A stretch of 64,000 nt of DNA from Thuidium tamariscinum (GCA_947034885.2 OX344752.2:28152386-28216385), one strand, 5' to 3'; positions 1 through 12,599 are shown, numbered from the stretch's first letter. The notes: generated from the letters alone by a model not told the origin. Numbers and translations: made by a program.

Positions 1-854
1 CTACATGAAATTTCATTTCATTTGTGTCAAAAAAAAAATTTTAAACTCCTACAAAAGGCTCTAAAATAGTGCATCCCCACATTGAAATGAAGTAAGTTCC
101 TCCTAGGCTAAACCGTCTATGTGAGCTAGACTAGTTGTTTTCTCTCTTTTTGGTTTTTAATGGTCTCCTCCCTTTTTAAAAAAAATTTAAAAAATGAAGT
201 AAGCTATGTACTATGAGCAAATTTCTACCTAATTAAGTGGCTTTAAGACCTTTTTGAGGTCAGTTAGAGTGCATTTTGGTTTTATTTCTTTAAGAACTTG
301 TGCCATTCATTAAATGAGAGTAATAAAAGCTTGATTTGGAATCTTAGGAGTTGCGTTTTTAATTTCATGAACTATTGTGTATTGTAAAGAAATGATGGAC
401 TTGAATTTTAGAGACTGTAAGGCAAATCAAAAAATTAGTGTCTGATAAGGCAGGTTGTGACATGTTTATTTTAATAGAAGTATGTTCATATTCAATTAAA
501 CTACCCTTAGTTTACTGGCATCACGCACAACAAGCCATTTTTGGTTTCTTGGCAGGCGCTATAAAGACTTTCATGAAATCTAGTGGCTACTGTATTTATG
601 GATTCCATTGGTACATTCGCTACTACTTGTGTACTCATCACAACTTGCCCTATGAACAGTAATAGATACCTATTGTACTTCTTCTTTAATAATTCTTATT
701 TAATGTATTTTAGCTTAGAATATTGTCATTGTCATAGCCTATTCAAGGCTATTCATTTTTCTTTGCATATTCATAACAAAATTACTAATTGCTTCCATTG
801 ATTTCCTTACAAAGATGGATTTTTTCTTACATGGTTGCTTTTTGGACCTCCTAC

Positions 855-2180
855 TATATAACCATTCCAAATTCAAAGAACAGAAATGAGTCCCAGTGTC
901 TCCGTTAATTCTACCACCCTATTTATTGTTGATAGGACTTTGATTAAGAATAGGTAGTCCTATCTTAACCCCTAAAGGACCATGGCCATTTTTTAGCCAA
1001 AAACCACTCAAAACTGCCATTTTTGCTCCATTCATCCATAAAAACAAAAAAAAGTAAAATTTTAGAATCTAACCATAGGATCTTGTACTTTACTTATCTA
1101 AGATCACGTGGTGAAAATTTCATGAAGTTTGACTACATAGATTAGAAGATATGAGTATTCAAAGTTGGAAAACAAGGTTTTTTTAAACTTTGATATGCAA
1201 CTTCATATGACTTTGTCCTCCATTTGTGGAAGTATTTTGCACTACAGACCTTGAATTTAATTTTTTTTTCTATTGAAGGATTGAGCTGAGACCTTAGGAA
1301 AAGAAATCCAAAAAAAGAAGACTTTTTTTTCATTCTTTAAAAAATTGTTAAATAGATGAAGGTCCAAGATTGAAAGAAAATTTAAATTGCAAATATCTTA
1401 TAGATGGGATTGAAACACAATAATCCCAACGGTGAGATTGTTTTAGCAAACAAAACCAACCTTGTCCAACAATTTTTTTGGAAAAATTGTGAAAATTGCA
1501 TTCATAAATGAATCCTATAAGTTATTTTTTCAAGAAGATGCTTAGATTGCCCGAAAAATAAGATTGTTCATAACTTCCACATCACTAATCCAAATGGAAT
1601 GAATTAAAGCTTCACCCGTAGACAAAATAAGATCTATAAGGGAAAAAAATTAATATTTTAGTTTTGAAGTTTTTGTAGATTTTTTTTTCTGCCTGGCTAT
1701 ATGAAAATTATGCTTAAAATGGCATAACTTTTGCTCCCAGTCACCAATTGAAAAAAACAAACTATATTTCCATGGAGCTAATCAGTTTTTCTATCTTATG
1801 TAAAAATTTCAAGAAAATTCATTAAAAATTGAAGTCACAAGTACCTGCCCGAAATCCCAAAGTACCCGAGGGGACTCTTGGTCCTTTAGGGGTTAATATT
1901 AGTAGCTAGTTTGAGTCGAAGCCACATATATAATGGACAGTACTATAGCAAGTGTGACAGCTATGAAGCCATTGCTCTTTGTTTATACTTTGTGTACAAT
2001 CTATCCAACATTCTTTGTTTGTATAGCACAATATGAAACATCACTCCAACCTTATTAGTGCTGAATGATTGTGTACTTCAATCATGCAACAACCTTCTCT
2101 AATTGTAATAACCTCTCTCATGTCATCCATGGGCGGATACAGATCTGGCCCCCGCAGGAGTGGCATTCCATTTCCATTTG
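855..2180 (+). repeat. Copia-LTR-like repeat, copy split by the TTAA element
   Basis: Pieces 855-968 and 1893 to about 2180 belong to one dispersed repeat that recurs at 12600-13090, 14945-15310, 17150-17460 and 21570-21860. Shared marks are AACCATTCCAAATTCAAAGA, GCCATTGCTCTTTG, TAATAACCTCTCTCATG and others. Insertion of the TTAA element divides it. It has the look of an LTR, but its ends are not clear. Confidence 0.5.
969..1892. mobile_element. TTAA-flanked DNA transposon, 924 bp, non-autonomous
   Basis: The ends are inverted repeats starting CCCCTAAAGGACC (left) and, read inwards from the right, CCCCTAAAGGACCAAGAG. Both sides carry TTAA (965-968 and 1893-1896). A related copy of the surrounding repeat without the insertion is at 15233-15260, where a single TTAA stands at the same place. 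TTAA duplication and CCC-type ends are typical of piggyBac; Kolobok also uses TTAA. No transposase is encoded, so it is a MITE or deletion derivative. Confidence 0.85.
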
Positions 2181-2879
2181 GCTAGAAATATTTCACCTTG
2201 GAATCTAATAGTTGATTATCGGAAGTTTGAAAAGTCAACGTGTTTTTATAAATAAAAAAGGGAAAGCAGGAATTGTTTTTTTCTGTTGGAGTACTTTCTT
2301 ACTGAATGTTTCAACTGATATATAGATACGGAAGCAGTCTTATTTGGTTACTTGGGTACGAAACATATGAAATTTTTTACCTGCAAGTGCTTTGTCTTTG
2401 AAATGGCTTTCCCTTCGAAATGGCTTTCCCTTGCATAGATTGTTCAAGTCTCGAACTGAATCACTTCTATTTTTGGAACCGAGAGCTTCAAGAAAGGAAA
2501 TGCACCGTTTATCCAGTCGAGGAAGTACTCAACCCTTAAAAGAGGTTGGTTTCTTTCCTATCAGTGTATTTTAAGATGTATTTAAGAGGTGCCTCAATGT
2601 ACAGTGCATTTCCTACACGAAGAAAATGGCTTTTTGAACCATGGTTTTTGCAAGTGGGAGCTGGTAGATTGTGCAACACACTTGTATTGTAAAAACATTG
2701 TTTTGCACTGCCATTCATTTCTGAAAAATTCTCAACTACAAAGAACTTCATCTATATGAGAAGTTTGCATACAAGACAATGATGAGGATGGAAGGACAAT
2801 TTGGGAAGACACTTTGACAACTTTGTCCAAGTCACACAGGTCATATGGCAACCGGTTTAGCCTACAAATAACCTAGAAA

Positions 2880-3450
2880 CTAGAAGCGTCCTCACATAGT
2901 CTGAAGTCCAATTCAAAAGTGCTGTAACTTTTGCATCTAATGTCCAAATTCAATGAAACTTGTTGGAAAAGTTGCGTATACTAGTCTAGTTTGAGTGATA
3001 AAAATTTTAGATCAATTCAAAATGTACAAATGTTTTGGGAGCCAATCAAAGTTCACAAGTTCAATTGAGTCCACCAAACTGAAGTTGGTGGCTGCAACTT
3101 TGGGGGCTTGTATCTCCTTCATCTAATGTTTATTTTTGTTAAAGTTTGTTGGATTATGTTCCTCTAGAATTTTGGTTATTATGGTCAAATTTTCATGGCA
3201 ATCCAAATTGATTTGAATGTGTGGGAGCACTTCAAGGTTTAAAATCTTGACATTTTTGGATTATAGTGACTTTGGCGGCTTGTTTCTTCTTCATACAATG
3301 TCCGTTTGCAATCTCTCTTTTTGGAAAAGTTGTGCATACTAGCCTAGTTTGTGTGGATAAAATTTCAAAGAAATAAAAGAAGTTAAGAATGATTGAGAAG
3401 CATCCTTGTAGAAGGAAGTTCAACCTTGTGTTTTTTGCAACTTTTCTTAT
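2880..3450 (+). repeat. Dispersed repeat family member (also at 31.2 and 48.8 kb)
   Basis: Shares long stretches with 48760-49570 (same strand) and 31180-31600 (opposite strand), for example ACTTTTGCATCTAATGTCCA, ACTAGTCTAGTTTG and GGAGCCAATC. Copies at 31.6 and 48.7 kb end in TTAATCCCT-like sequence, so this may be a second TTAA-flanked family. No coding capacity. Confidence 0.5.
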
Positions 3451-4204
3451 AAAACCCAAGATATATCTTTAAAAACTGAAATTGGAGCGCAATTGAAGTA
3501 TTCAAGTGATGCAAATCAAAGATATATAATCCAACTTTTTATCTTCAAAGTCTCAAATTGGAGTGAAACCAAAGCATTCAAGTGATGCAAAAGCCAAACT
3601 TCACCTTACAAGTCATATACAACAATGCTGCAAATGAAGCATGTAAGAATTGCAAAAAATCAAATTTCATCTTCACAATCTCGATCTACAATACAATCAA
3701 GGCATTCAAGTGATGCAAATCTAAAATTTTACCTTAAGCTCACCTAGCACCTCAACCCCTTGCACCAACCTAGCCAGTCACCATTGACTACATTAGAACT
3801 TCACAACATACTAGAACATTGTTGTCTTTGTTTGATGTTATCTTTGCTTGATGTACACATAGAAATACAATAAAACAACCCTTTGTGTAGGCATAGAATT
3901 TTCATATTGAGTCAAATTAGTTCTTGAAATTTTTTAAATTTTTTTATTCATGATTGTACCTAGAAGACAACCATTCCAAATTTGTCAAATACAATCTTAT
4001 TTGTGCAGAAATCTCCTAAATCTAAAATTGTAGGCCACTATGGGCCACAACTTCTTTTAATGGTTAATCTTGAATTCACCACCTGCATCAATTTATCAAT
4101 AAATGTAGATTCCTTTCATGGCATCCTCTATGTAACTGACAATATTGCTTGGCAAAAATATACTCTATCTCAAAAATAATCTATGATATGATAGAGGGAT
4201 CTAT

Positions 4205-4615
4205 TACTTTCCGATGCCCCATCAACAATCAACAAGGTACCATATTTCCAACCAAGGTTGGAATAGATTTCCATTTTTTCCTTGGATTGCATATTTTATA
4301 TTTTTACTAGGTTTGGACCAATAAGTTAATGACACATAAGTGAGCAAGAAAGTAGGAAGCAATGAGTGAGAAAATAGTTCTTAAATGATCGAAATTGGTG
4401 ACTTTAGAGTTTAGATGTTAGTCATGGATAAAGTCTAACTTTTGCTTTTTAAAATTCACAATAATTTCAATTCAAGAGAAAAAAATAAAATAAAATTTGC
4501 AATCTCTATCATTTCTATCAATGCACCTTAAAAAATATTTGGTTTGCCTTGTACTACCCTAAATCATGTTTGAATGTGCTTATTTTCTCAGTTATAGGTC
4601 CTACCATACTCCTAT
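4205..4615 (-). repeat. Diverged, inverted member of the 400-bp MITE family
   Basis: Read on the minus strand this segment follows the MITE interior (TTTCCAACCAAGGTTGGAA, CAAGAAAGTAGGAAG, ATGCACCTT). It lies head-to-head with copy 1, 40 bp away. The ends have decayed. Confidence 0.5.
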
Positions 4616-4652
4616 AATTTTTCACTAAAAACTATTAATTTATTTTTAGATA

Positions 4653-5052
4653 AGGTAGAACCACCCATAACCAATCATTTAAGGTATTCTACACATGATC
4701 TAGAGTAGTGAAAGGCAAAACAAATATTTTCAAAGGTGCAAAGATATAGATGATGGGGATTGCAAAGACTTTGGTAATTTTATCACATTAATTGAAATTA
4801 CTATGAATTTTGGAAGGCAAAATGTCTATTAGACCCAATGCCAATCTATGGAATCTTCTAATTTTGATCACACAAAAAAATACCTTTTTACTCACTCCTT
4901 CCTACTTTCTTGTACACTACTTTGAGACATGTGCTATGAACTTTTAGTCCCAACTTTAAAAACAAGAAAAAAACACATTCTAGCCTTGGTTGGAAATGCG
5001 TCCATCAACAAGATGGCTTAGGGGGGCCAATTGGTTATAGGTGGTTCTACCT
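4653..5052 (+). mobile_element. 400-bp TA-flanked MITE, copy 1
   Basis: Ends AGGTAGAACCACCCATAACC and, inverted, AGGTAGAACCACCTATAACC, flanked on both sides by TA (4651-4652, 5053-5054). TA duplication is the Tc1/mariner-Stowaway habit. The copy at 5868-6267 has exactly the same length. Confidence 0.8.
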
Positions 5053-5867
5053 TAGAAGGAGTAGCTTTCAATTGTCATCCATTGAAAATTCAAGTATAAT
5101 CCTTGAAATTACATGAAAAAATCAAAGTCGTGGTATAAATTGATTGATCCAAAGTCCTATAAAAAGTATGCTATCTACTAGATATTTTTAAGGCCATTAC
5201 AAATCATGCCTAAAAGGTTAAAAGGAAAATCACTTAATTTTTCTCTATGCATGTGCATAGTGAACATTTCAATTTAATTTGAAGGAAATGATTAAGACAT
5301 GCAAGAGTATAATTGAGACAATCCATCTTGAAGTTACATGTAGTATTTTTTGGAAAGTTATGACCAATCTATAATTGCTAGCACATTGGACTTCAATATA
5401 TCACAATACAAAGTCCAAGAAGTAGGTGACATAAGAAGGAAATCAAGTTATAACATCTAGATACAAAAAAAGATGGAATAACTTGTAATATTGAAATTTC
5501 TTGCTTTTCAAAAAATAGAGATTTTCTATATTCTATCTCTTGCATTCAACGTGCCTCTTTATCTATCTATTTGTGAGTACAAAATCTTTTATATCCTTCA
5601 TTGATAAAGAATTTAGGATATGAAAATTCTACAATTCTATATGTATGCATTTTTTATATTGATGGGATTACATGTTATCTTTGTTGTAAAACTTTCAGAT
5701 TTTCTTGTGAATATTTGAATGTACAATTGTGAACTCTTGAAGAAAAAGTGAAGAAAATTCCTATCCATTAAAAAGTACAATTCAAAAAAATACAATTTAT
5801 TTGCCAAAGGCAATATATCATACTATAGAATACTATGGTTTGAATCGAATTTCCATGTCTTTTTTTA

Positions 5868-6267
5868 AGGTAGAACCACCCATAACCGATCATTAAAGGA
5901 ATTTTAGGCATGATCTAGTGTAGTGCAAAGTAAAACAAATATTTTCAAAGGTGTAAAGATAAAAATGATGGGGATTGCAAAAACTTTGGTAATTTTATCA
6001 CATGAATTGAAATTACTATGAACTTTGGAAGGCAAAAAGTGTGCTTGACCAAATGCCAATCTATGGAGTCTTCTAATTTCAATCACGCAAAAAACTACAT
6101 TTTTACTTACTCTTTTCTACTTCTTTGCACACTACTTTAGAACATGTGCCATGAACTTTTAGTCCCAACTTAAAAAATGAGAAAAAACCTCATTTTAGCC
6201 TTGGTTGGAAATACGTCCATCATTAGGTTGGCTATGGGGGGCCGATTGGTTATAGGTGGTTCTACCT
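5868..6267 (+). mobile_element. 400-bp TA-flanked MITE, copy 2
   Basis: Same ends, same TA flanks (5866-5867, 6268-6269) and same 400-bp length as the copy at 4653. The interior differs at scattered bases. A chance 66-residue open frame overlaps its right end and is not a gene. Confidence 0.8.
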
Positions 6268-6794
6268 TAGATGGCACTTCTAATGCCATCTATAGAAAAT
6301 TAGAAGACTACAAATATGGGCCCAAAGTTCAAATCGCAATAAAGTGTGTCCATTTAAAATTTCCAATTGGAGTATAAATTAGACTTGATAAACTTCATCT
6401 ATGAACTAATAAGCCTTTCTTATGTATGGTGGAGGCATCCAAAACAAACACTACTAGAATTGAGGGGTATAAATGATAGCAACAAATGACTTGAAAATGA
6501 TAGCTTGTCCAATTTGACTCAAAAATTACTCCAATTCTGTAATTGCATCAAATCCTCACTATCCAAATGTTCAAGTCATTTTTGAGTCATTTCACATAAC
6601 TTGCGGATGAAGAAGTAGCAAAGTGACACATTTACAACAATTAGTGGATGAAATTGCCATTGAGAATATATTTGGGAATGAGGGGGTATCCAATGTGGAC
6701 ACTAAAGTCACTAAAAACTACTTGGCTATCATTAATTGTAACTATACATCAATACTATGCAACTATGTATAAAATGACTTAAATGGCCCTTATT

Positions 6795-8450
6795 TAACCA
6801 AACCAAAATTTTATGTGCAAACGATGGGTGGAGCAATTTGCTAACGTGAGCTACAGTCATTTTTGTGTGAATGTAGTGCGACTCCACATCACTATTACGC
6901 AACTCCAAAATGACTTAAGTGTCTTTTTTAGGGTGATTGCAAGAAACACCTGTCCTATTTGTTGCGTTTGGCTGATTTTTTGGGGAGTACTTTAAAATTA
7001 GAAAATTAATTTTAAGAAAATTAGAACAATATGAATAATGTATATACCTCTAAGATGAAGGTTTTCGCTGAAGGAAATGGATAGAAAAATTCTCTAAGTA
7101 GGAGAACTTGAAAAGTACAAACCTAAAAAACATACATATCTTAATGTTTTAATTAGGGAAAAATAGTAAAAATAGATATTTTCCAAAAATAAAAATTTTC
7201 CATATGCAAAAACTTTATGGAGATGGTCACTCACCAAAAAACCCACCAAAAGAATATTTTATGTGTTTCAAAATACAAGTAGAAGGGAGCTCACTATGTA
7301 GACCTCCACACCACATAAAGTTAACTATTTTTAAAAATCCTTCCCTAGAGAGCTAGAAATCTATTAGAAGACCATCTCATCCAAATTTCATGTTAAAATC
7401 ATTAAGAAAAGGTATTTCCCAGTACTAAAAAATCCTAAACTGCCAAGTGTGACATCCAATTGGATTCCATTTTTGTAATTTTGTATAGTAAACTATCTTT
7501 GAAAATTATGAAAAAATTATAGAAGGTTTATAATAGTTATGATCGAGTACCTTCCCTACAAATATTGAGTCAATTAAAGCTAAAACACAAAAGTTATGGC
7601 CAAAAAACAGATCAGCATGCAATGTGTAACACAAAATAGGACAAGTGTTTCTTGCAATCACCCTTTAGAGCCTAGCCTAGACTTCTTGTACAAAAGGGAG
7701 GTAGGGCAATTTGCTGATGTGGATTGGAGTCATTCTTGTGTGATTACAATGCAACTCTACATCACTACTATGCAACTCAAAAATGACTTAGATGTCTTTT
7801 TTGGAACCTAGCCAAGATTTCTTCTATAGAGGGTGGACAAGACAATTTGCTAATGTCGACTTTAGTCATTTTTATGTGATTGCAATGCAACTGCACACTA
7901 CCACTATCCAACTTCAAAATGACTTAAGTGTCTTTTTTAAAGCCCAGCCAAGATTTCTTCTATAAAAGGTGGGCATAGCATTTTATTGACATAGACTTCA
8001 ATAATTCTTGAGTGATTGCAATGCGACTGCACATCACTATTGTACAACTCCAAAATGACTTAGGTATCCCTTTTTAAGCCAAACCAAGATTTTTTGTACA
8101 AAAGATGAACATGATAGTTTACTAACGTGGACTTCAGTCATTCTTGTGTAACTATGATGCAAGTGCACATTACTACTATGCAACTCCAAAATGACTTAGG
8201 TGTCTCTTTTTTACGTTAGACCAAGATTTTTTGCACCAAAGATAGATAGGGTAGTTTGCTAATATGAACTGCAACCATTATTGTGTAACTGCAAATGTGC
8301 AATGCAACTATACATCACTATTGCACAACTTTAAAGTGACTTAAATGTCCTTTTTTAAGCCAAGTCAATCAACTAAAATTTTATGTATAAGAGATGAGTA
8401 GGTTAATTTGTTTACATGGACTTTAGTCACTCTTGAATGACTATAGTGCG
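6795..8450 (+). repeat. About 138-bp tandem array, six or more diverged units
   Basis: Each unit contains CAAGATTT.TT, a GCAATTTGCTAA-like piece, ATGCAACT and CCAAAATGACTTA. Units run from about 7664 to 8450, with one more before copy A (6795-6930). The AAAATGACTT core is the same as the subterminal motif of the surrounding CACTA element, so the array may have grown from it. Confidence 0.7.
6931..7663 (+). mobile_element. GGTGATTGC-ended element, copy A (733 bp)
   Basis: Inverted ends GGGTGATTGCAAGAAACAC, flanked by 4-bp repeats TTTA (6927-6930 and 7664-7667). It interrupts one unit of the 138-bp tandem array; removing it rejoins the unit. No protein of note. Confidence 0.8.
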
Positions 8451-9266
8451 ACTATAAAGATAGAAAAAATTGATGTAAAATAGTGGAGTGTTACAAGTAG
8501 GTGTCACTTGTCATCAATGTAGTGCTTCTTTAAATGCACTAACTCTAGGCTTTGCACAATATGCAAGTTATTTTATAGTTACAAATGTGACTCATAGATG
8601 AATATATGACAAAGTGAGAGATTCATCTATGGTCAAGGATTTGTATACAATTTGCACTAAATGTCCAAATTTTTCATTTCAAATAATATATAATATGACT
8701 TAGGATAGATTGAAAAATGAACTCAAATGACTTATATTCCAACTCAATCATTTATAGAAAATACATTTTGATGACCATTGCATCAATATTCAAGAAGTAA
8801 GGGGTGCAAAATATTTTTTGTACATGGTTTACAATGTAAATATATCAAGTGCCCCCCTAAGATTTATCTTTTTTTATTTTTTTAAAAACAATTTTTCCAA
8901 TAGAATACCTTTTTGTCTTATTCTTTATAATGATGCATTGTTGATGGCCTTGTCTTTGTTGGTGTATAATATTTTCTTTGTTAGAGTTCACTTGTATAAC
9001 TTGCTTAAACTCCTAATCATATGCCACCAATACTTCTAGAAATGTGACCATTATTGTTGTACTACTTCTAAACACTTCATATAATTCACATTTGAATTAG
9101 TAAGGGTCACAATAAACATGTACTAAGATATTTAGAAACAACCCAATGGCAATTGTTATCTCTTATTTTTTTGTTACAAAAATGACAACATTACTACTTT
9201 GGTCCAAGTGTAAAATGACTTTTGATGATTGTCAAAGGACTAAGAGACTCTTATATTCTTCCTATG

Positions 9267-9576
9267 CACTAGAAGAAAAGTGTGTTGGAAGTCTCCAAAA
9301 CGTGTCAAAAACTGCGTTGCAAGCTACACAACACATCATATGGATTTTGTTGAATTCCATATTTTCAACGCAGCATTTTGTAGACTTCTATGTTGGACTG
9401 CATTTCTACGTTAGAATTTTGCTGAACTCTAACGCAAAAATGCAGTCTAATGTAGATGTCTATAGAATGTTGTGTTGAAAACGCGGAACTCAACAAAATC
9501 CATATGATGTGTTCTGTAGCTTGCAACGCAGTTTTTGACACGTTTTGGGGGCTTCCAACACACTTTTCTTCTAGTG
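9267..9576. mobile_element. Foldback CACTA-type MITE, 310 bp, ATG target duplication
   Basis: Almost the whole element is an inverted repeat (arms about 150 bp) beginning CACTAGAAGAAAAGTGTG. The flanks are ATG on both sides (9264-9266, 9577-9579), the 3-bp duplication expected for CACTA elements. Long open frames on both strands are a by-product of the symmetry. Confidence 0.85.
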
Positions 9577-9817
9577 ATGTCAATCCTTTCTAACTCTTAT
9601 AAAAAAAAATTCTATAACTTCTAATTTGAAGCTCAAAATTAAAAATAAATCTTTGGAGATGAAATTGAGAATGATTCTTCAACTTTCATTAGTACAAAGT
9701 TTTTTGAAAAAAGCTAATATACTATACTTCAAGGACGTTTGAAATATTACTTGAAATACAATTCTTGGATTTTACATATCCCATAAGCTTTGTCTTGTCT
9801 ACTACTATCCTAATCCT

Positions 9818-10825
9818 AAGTGATTGCAAGAAACACTTCACATTTTTGGTTCAAAAATGTTGTTTTTGGACATAGGACTAGCAGTATTACGCAATCCTGA
9901 CAATATAGCGTGTCTAATACATGCTTACAAATCTCAACCGTTGATTTTGGATGCCTACATATCTGGGCCTTCAATTCAGTACTATGCATTGTATACAGTA
10001 TTATAAACTACTACAAAATACTTTACAAGTCACGAAGAGCAGAAAATATTAGAAAAGGGTCTTTGGAACTTTTTATTCTTAATAATTTAAAAAAATCAAA
10101 AAAATATTTTTTCTAAATCCATTTTCTAAACAAAATTGTACTCACAATCTCACATTGCAACAAAAATTCCTCTAAATTTTTTTTCCCTCTTTATTACGTT
10201 TTTGCAAAGGAAGGTCACTTTGACCCCATGTGGGCAATAGACATTTTACTATTTTCATAAAAACTCACCATCAATCCTTGAAATGTTAGTAGACCTCCAA
10301 CGTGTCCAATTTGTCGCTTCAAATTCAGATTTTTGAGTCGAAAATAGGACTAAAAATCCACAAAATGGACAAGGTATACAACCAATTGGAGGCAATTTAA
10401 AAATATTTTAATAATTTTTTTAAATTGAAAAAATTACACAACATATAAAACTTTTGTGTGCACCTTCAATACAAATTTCAAGTCAATAAGGAAAAAGATG
10501 CAAAAGTTATGAGCAAAAAACTACCCAATAGAAGTCAAGGGTAGAAAAACAAGGACCAATGATGCTAATGTGTGAGCATGAACATGCAAGCATGTGAGCT
10601 TTTAATATGTATATAAGTAGATATACTACCACCTTTGAAGGTGTTTATAGTAAAAATACCTATACTATAGGTACCTATAGTATAAATATACTTTTATCAT
10701 AGAAGGTCTCTATATTATAAGTACCTATACTATAGGTGCATCATCTTTAAGGATCATAAGCTCACACTTCTATGCTCACATACTAGCAACTGTAAAAGAA
10801 GGACAAGTGTTTCTTGCAATCATCC
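9818..10825 (+). mobile_element. GGTGATTGC-ended element, copy B (1008 bp)
   Basis: Ends AAGTGATTGCAAGAAACACT (left) and, inverted, GGATGATTGCAAGAAACACT, flanked by TCCT on both sides (9814-9817, 10826-10829). The interior differs from copies A and C and includes a self-complementary run of ACCTATAC-type sequence near 10660-10735. Confidence 0.75.
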
Positions 10826-11335
10826 TCCTATAAAGGATTTGTCATTACATTTATTCATATTCACACACTAAGTGTCTTTGGAATCATGTGTAGCCTATGG
10901 CAGTTGGTGGTTGGTATATGGTGTATTGTATATAATGTGTGGTATATTGTGTATTGTATATGGCATATTGAATGTTTTAAATATATGACTACAAAATGAC
11001 TACTTCTCATGCAATTGTCAACATAATCATTTTAGCACATATGGCCACAAATTAAAAATGACAAGAAAATGACTTTCTATGTCATTAGAGAGTGACTTGA
11101 ACCCTAATTTCACATCACTTCATAATGACTACAAAATAACTTGCCAAGCAGAAGTCCATCTTGGTAGTGCAAAAACACCATCACAAATTCACAACTCTAT
11201 AATGATTCTATAATGACTTTACAATGACTTCCACATGACTCTGACTTGGATGTCCTCGTCAGTAGTACTTGAACTATATCACAACTACAAAATGACTTCA
11301 GAATAACTTCCTTGTGACTTTGACATAGATGGCCA

Positions 11336-12067
11336 AGGTGATTGCAAGAAAGGGCTGTCCTTTTTGGCGTCACAATGGAAGTGACATTTGTGCCATTGCT
11401 TATAACTTTTGGGATATTAATTAAATGTACTTGAAATTTTTATTGAAGATGTACAACTTGATATTAAAGAAATTCCTTATTTTTCAGAAATTTCCAAAAA
11501 ACATTTTCTAATTAAATTTTAATTTACCTAATTTGTCACACTTTGCAATTTAGGGTTTTTTAGTACTGTGGAGTATCCAAAATTAATGATGTGGACTTTA
11601 AATTTGTATGGTATATTTATACACTAAATATTTATGAGTTGACCAAAAATATATTTTTTTAAATTATTTTATGTCCTCTACATTGATGCAAACAGGAGCC
11701 CCTTGTACATACAATTCTGAACATCAAAAATGGTTTCAAAATAATTCTTTTGGTGAAATCTCATCATCATCAATCCTTCCCAAATTTCTAATTTTTAGTT
11801 TTTTTAAGAATTGATTTTCCTATTTTTTACAAATTAAAATGTGAAAGTACTAATTTTCATGAGATTTTGCACTTTTCTAGTTCTCCTAGTTAGAGAATTT
11901 TCCTCAACTTTTCCTTTCTAGGGTACCTTCTTCTTAAAGGTATATTCATGAAAATTATTTTTCACATTTTTTAAAAATTGTTTTTCTAATTAAATAGTAC
12001 TCCTGAAAAAATCATGAGTACTATTCAAAACGAGACAAAAAAGGGGAGGCCTTTCTTGCAATCACCC
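11336..12067 (-). mobile_element. GGTGATTGC-ended element, copy C (732 bp)
   Basis: Ends AGGTGATTGCAAGAAAGG and, inverted, GGGTGATTGCAAGAAAGG, with flanks GCCA (11332-11335) and TCCA (12068-12071), three of four matching. Its reverse strand aligns with copy A in order and length. Confidence 0.75.
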
Positions 12068-12599
12068 TCCACATTAGCAGTACTCCGACTATGTCAGGAC
12101 TACAAAATGACCATAAAATTGGTTGACATGGACGTCTACATTAGCAATAATTAATTTGAAAACAAACAATTGCCCAACTTTTCTCAAAAATTTGCTTGTT
12201 CACATAGACTCTTTCATCCATTTTTCATTCAAGTCTAAAATATATGGTGATAATAGAATTGTAGTCATTTAAAGAATGACTTGTCCACAATGATTCTAGA
12301 GCCCTAAGTCATTTTCTAGTCATTTTCTAGTCATTTTTGTCAAGAATGACTGTATTGAAGTCATTCTTTGTTGTCAATTATAATCTCCATTTTTAGTAGT
12401 GTTAAATCACTTAAAAAGTCTTGGACATAATGTGCTAAAGGATGGGGCAAAACAAATGCATAGATAGTTGGGAAGATGGAAATGAAGGAGATAGCTAAAG
12501 ATTTAGTAATGTTATAGCAAGCACAAAATTTATAGTGAATTTACAAAGGCATAAGTTGGTTTGAACCAATGAAAATGAAAGACATGTGGTAGCTTCCTA

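Larger units (their letters stand above)
6449..12401. mobile_element. About 6-kb non-autonomous CACTA-type transposon with nested insertions
   Basis: The left end is CACTACTAGAATTGAGG; the right end, read inwards from 12401, is CACTACTAAAAATGGAG. CACTACTAGAA-type ends characterise plant CACTA (En/Spm) elements. Both flanks inside the ends are crowded with AAATGACTT and its complement (for example near 6484, 6570, 12265-12360), which looks like the subterminal repeats used for transposase binding in this superfamily. A related site without the element is near 14640-14720. Flanking 3-bp copies are not clear (AAA left, TTA right). No transposase frame is present. Inside are three elements with GGTGATTGC ends, one foldback CACTA MITE and a tandem array. 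Confidence 0.65.

Noticed and set aside
6177..6377. 66-residue plus-strand frame
   Set aside because: It runs from inside a MITE into flanking DNA and has no protein features.
9146..9583. Similar-looking proteins on opposite strands
   Set aside because: They are the two arms of a foldback MITE read in both directions, not genes.
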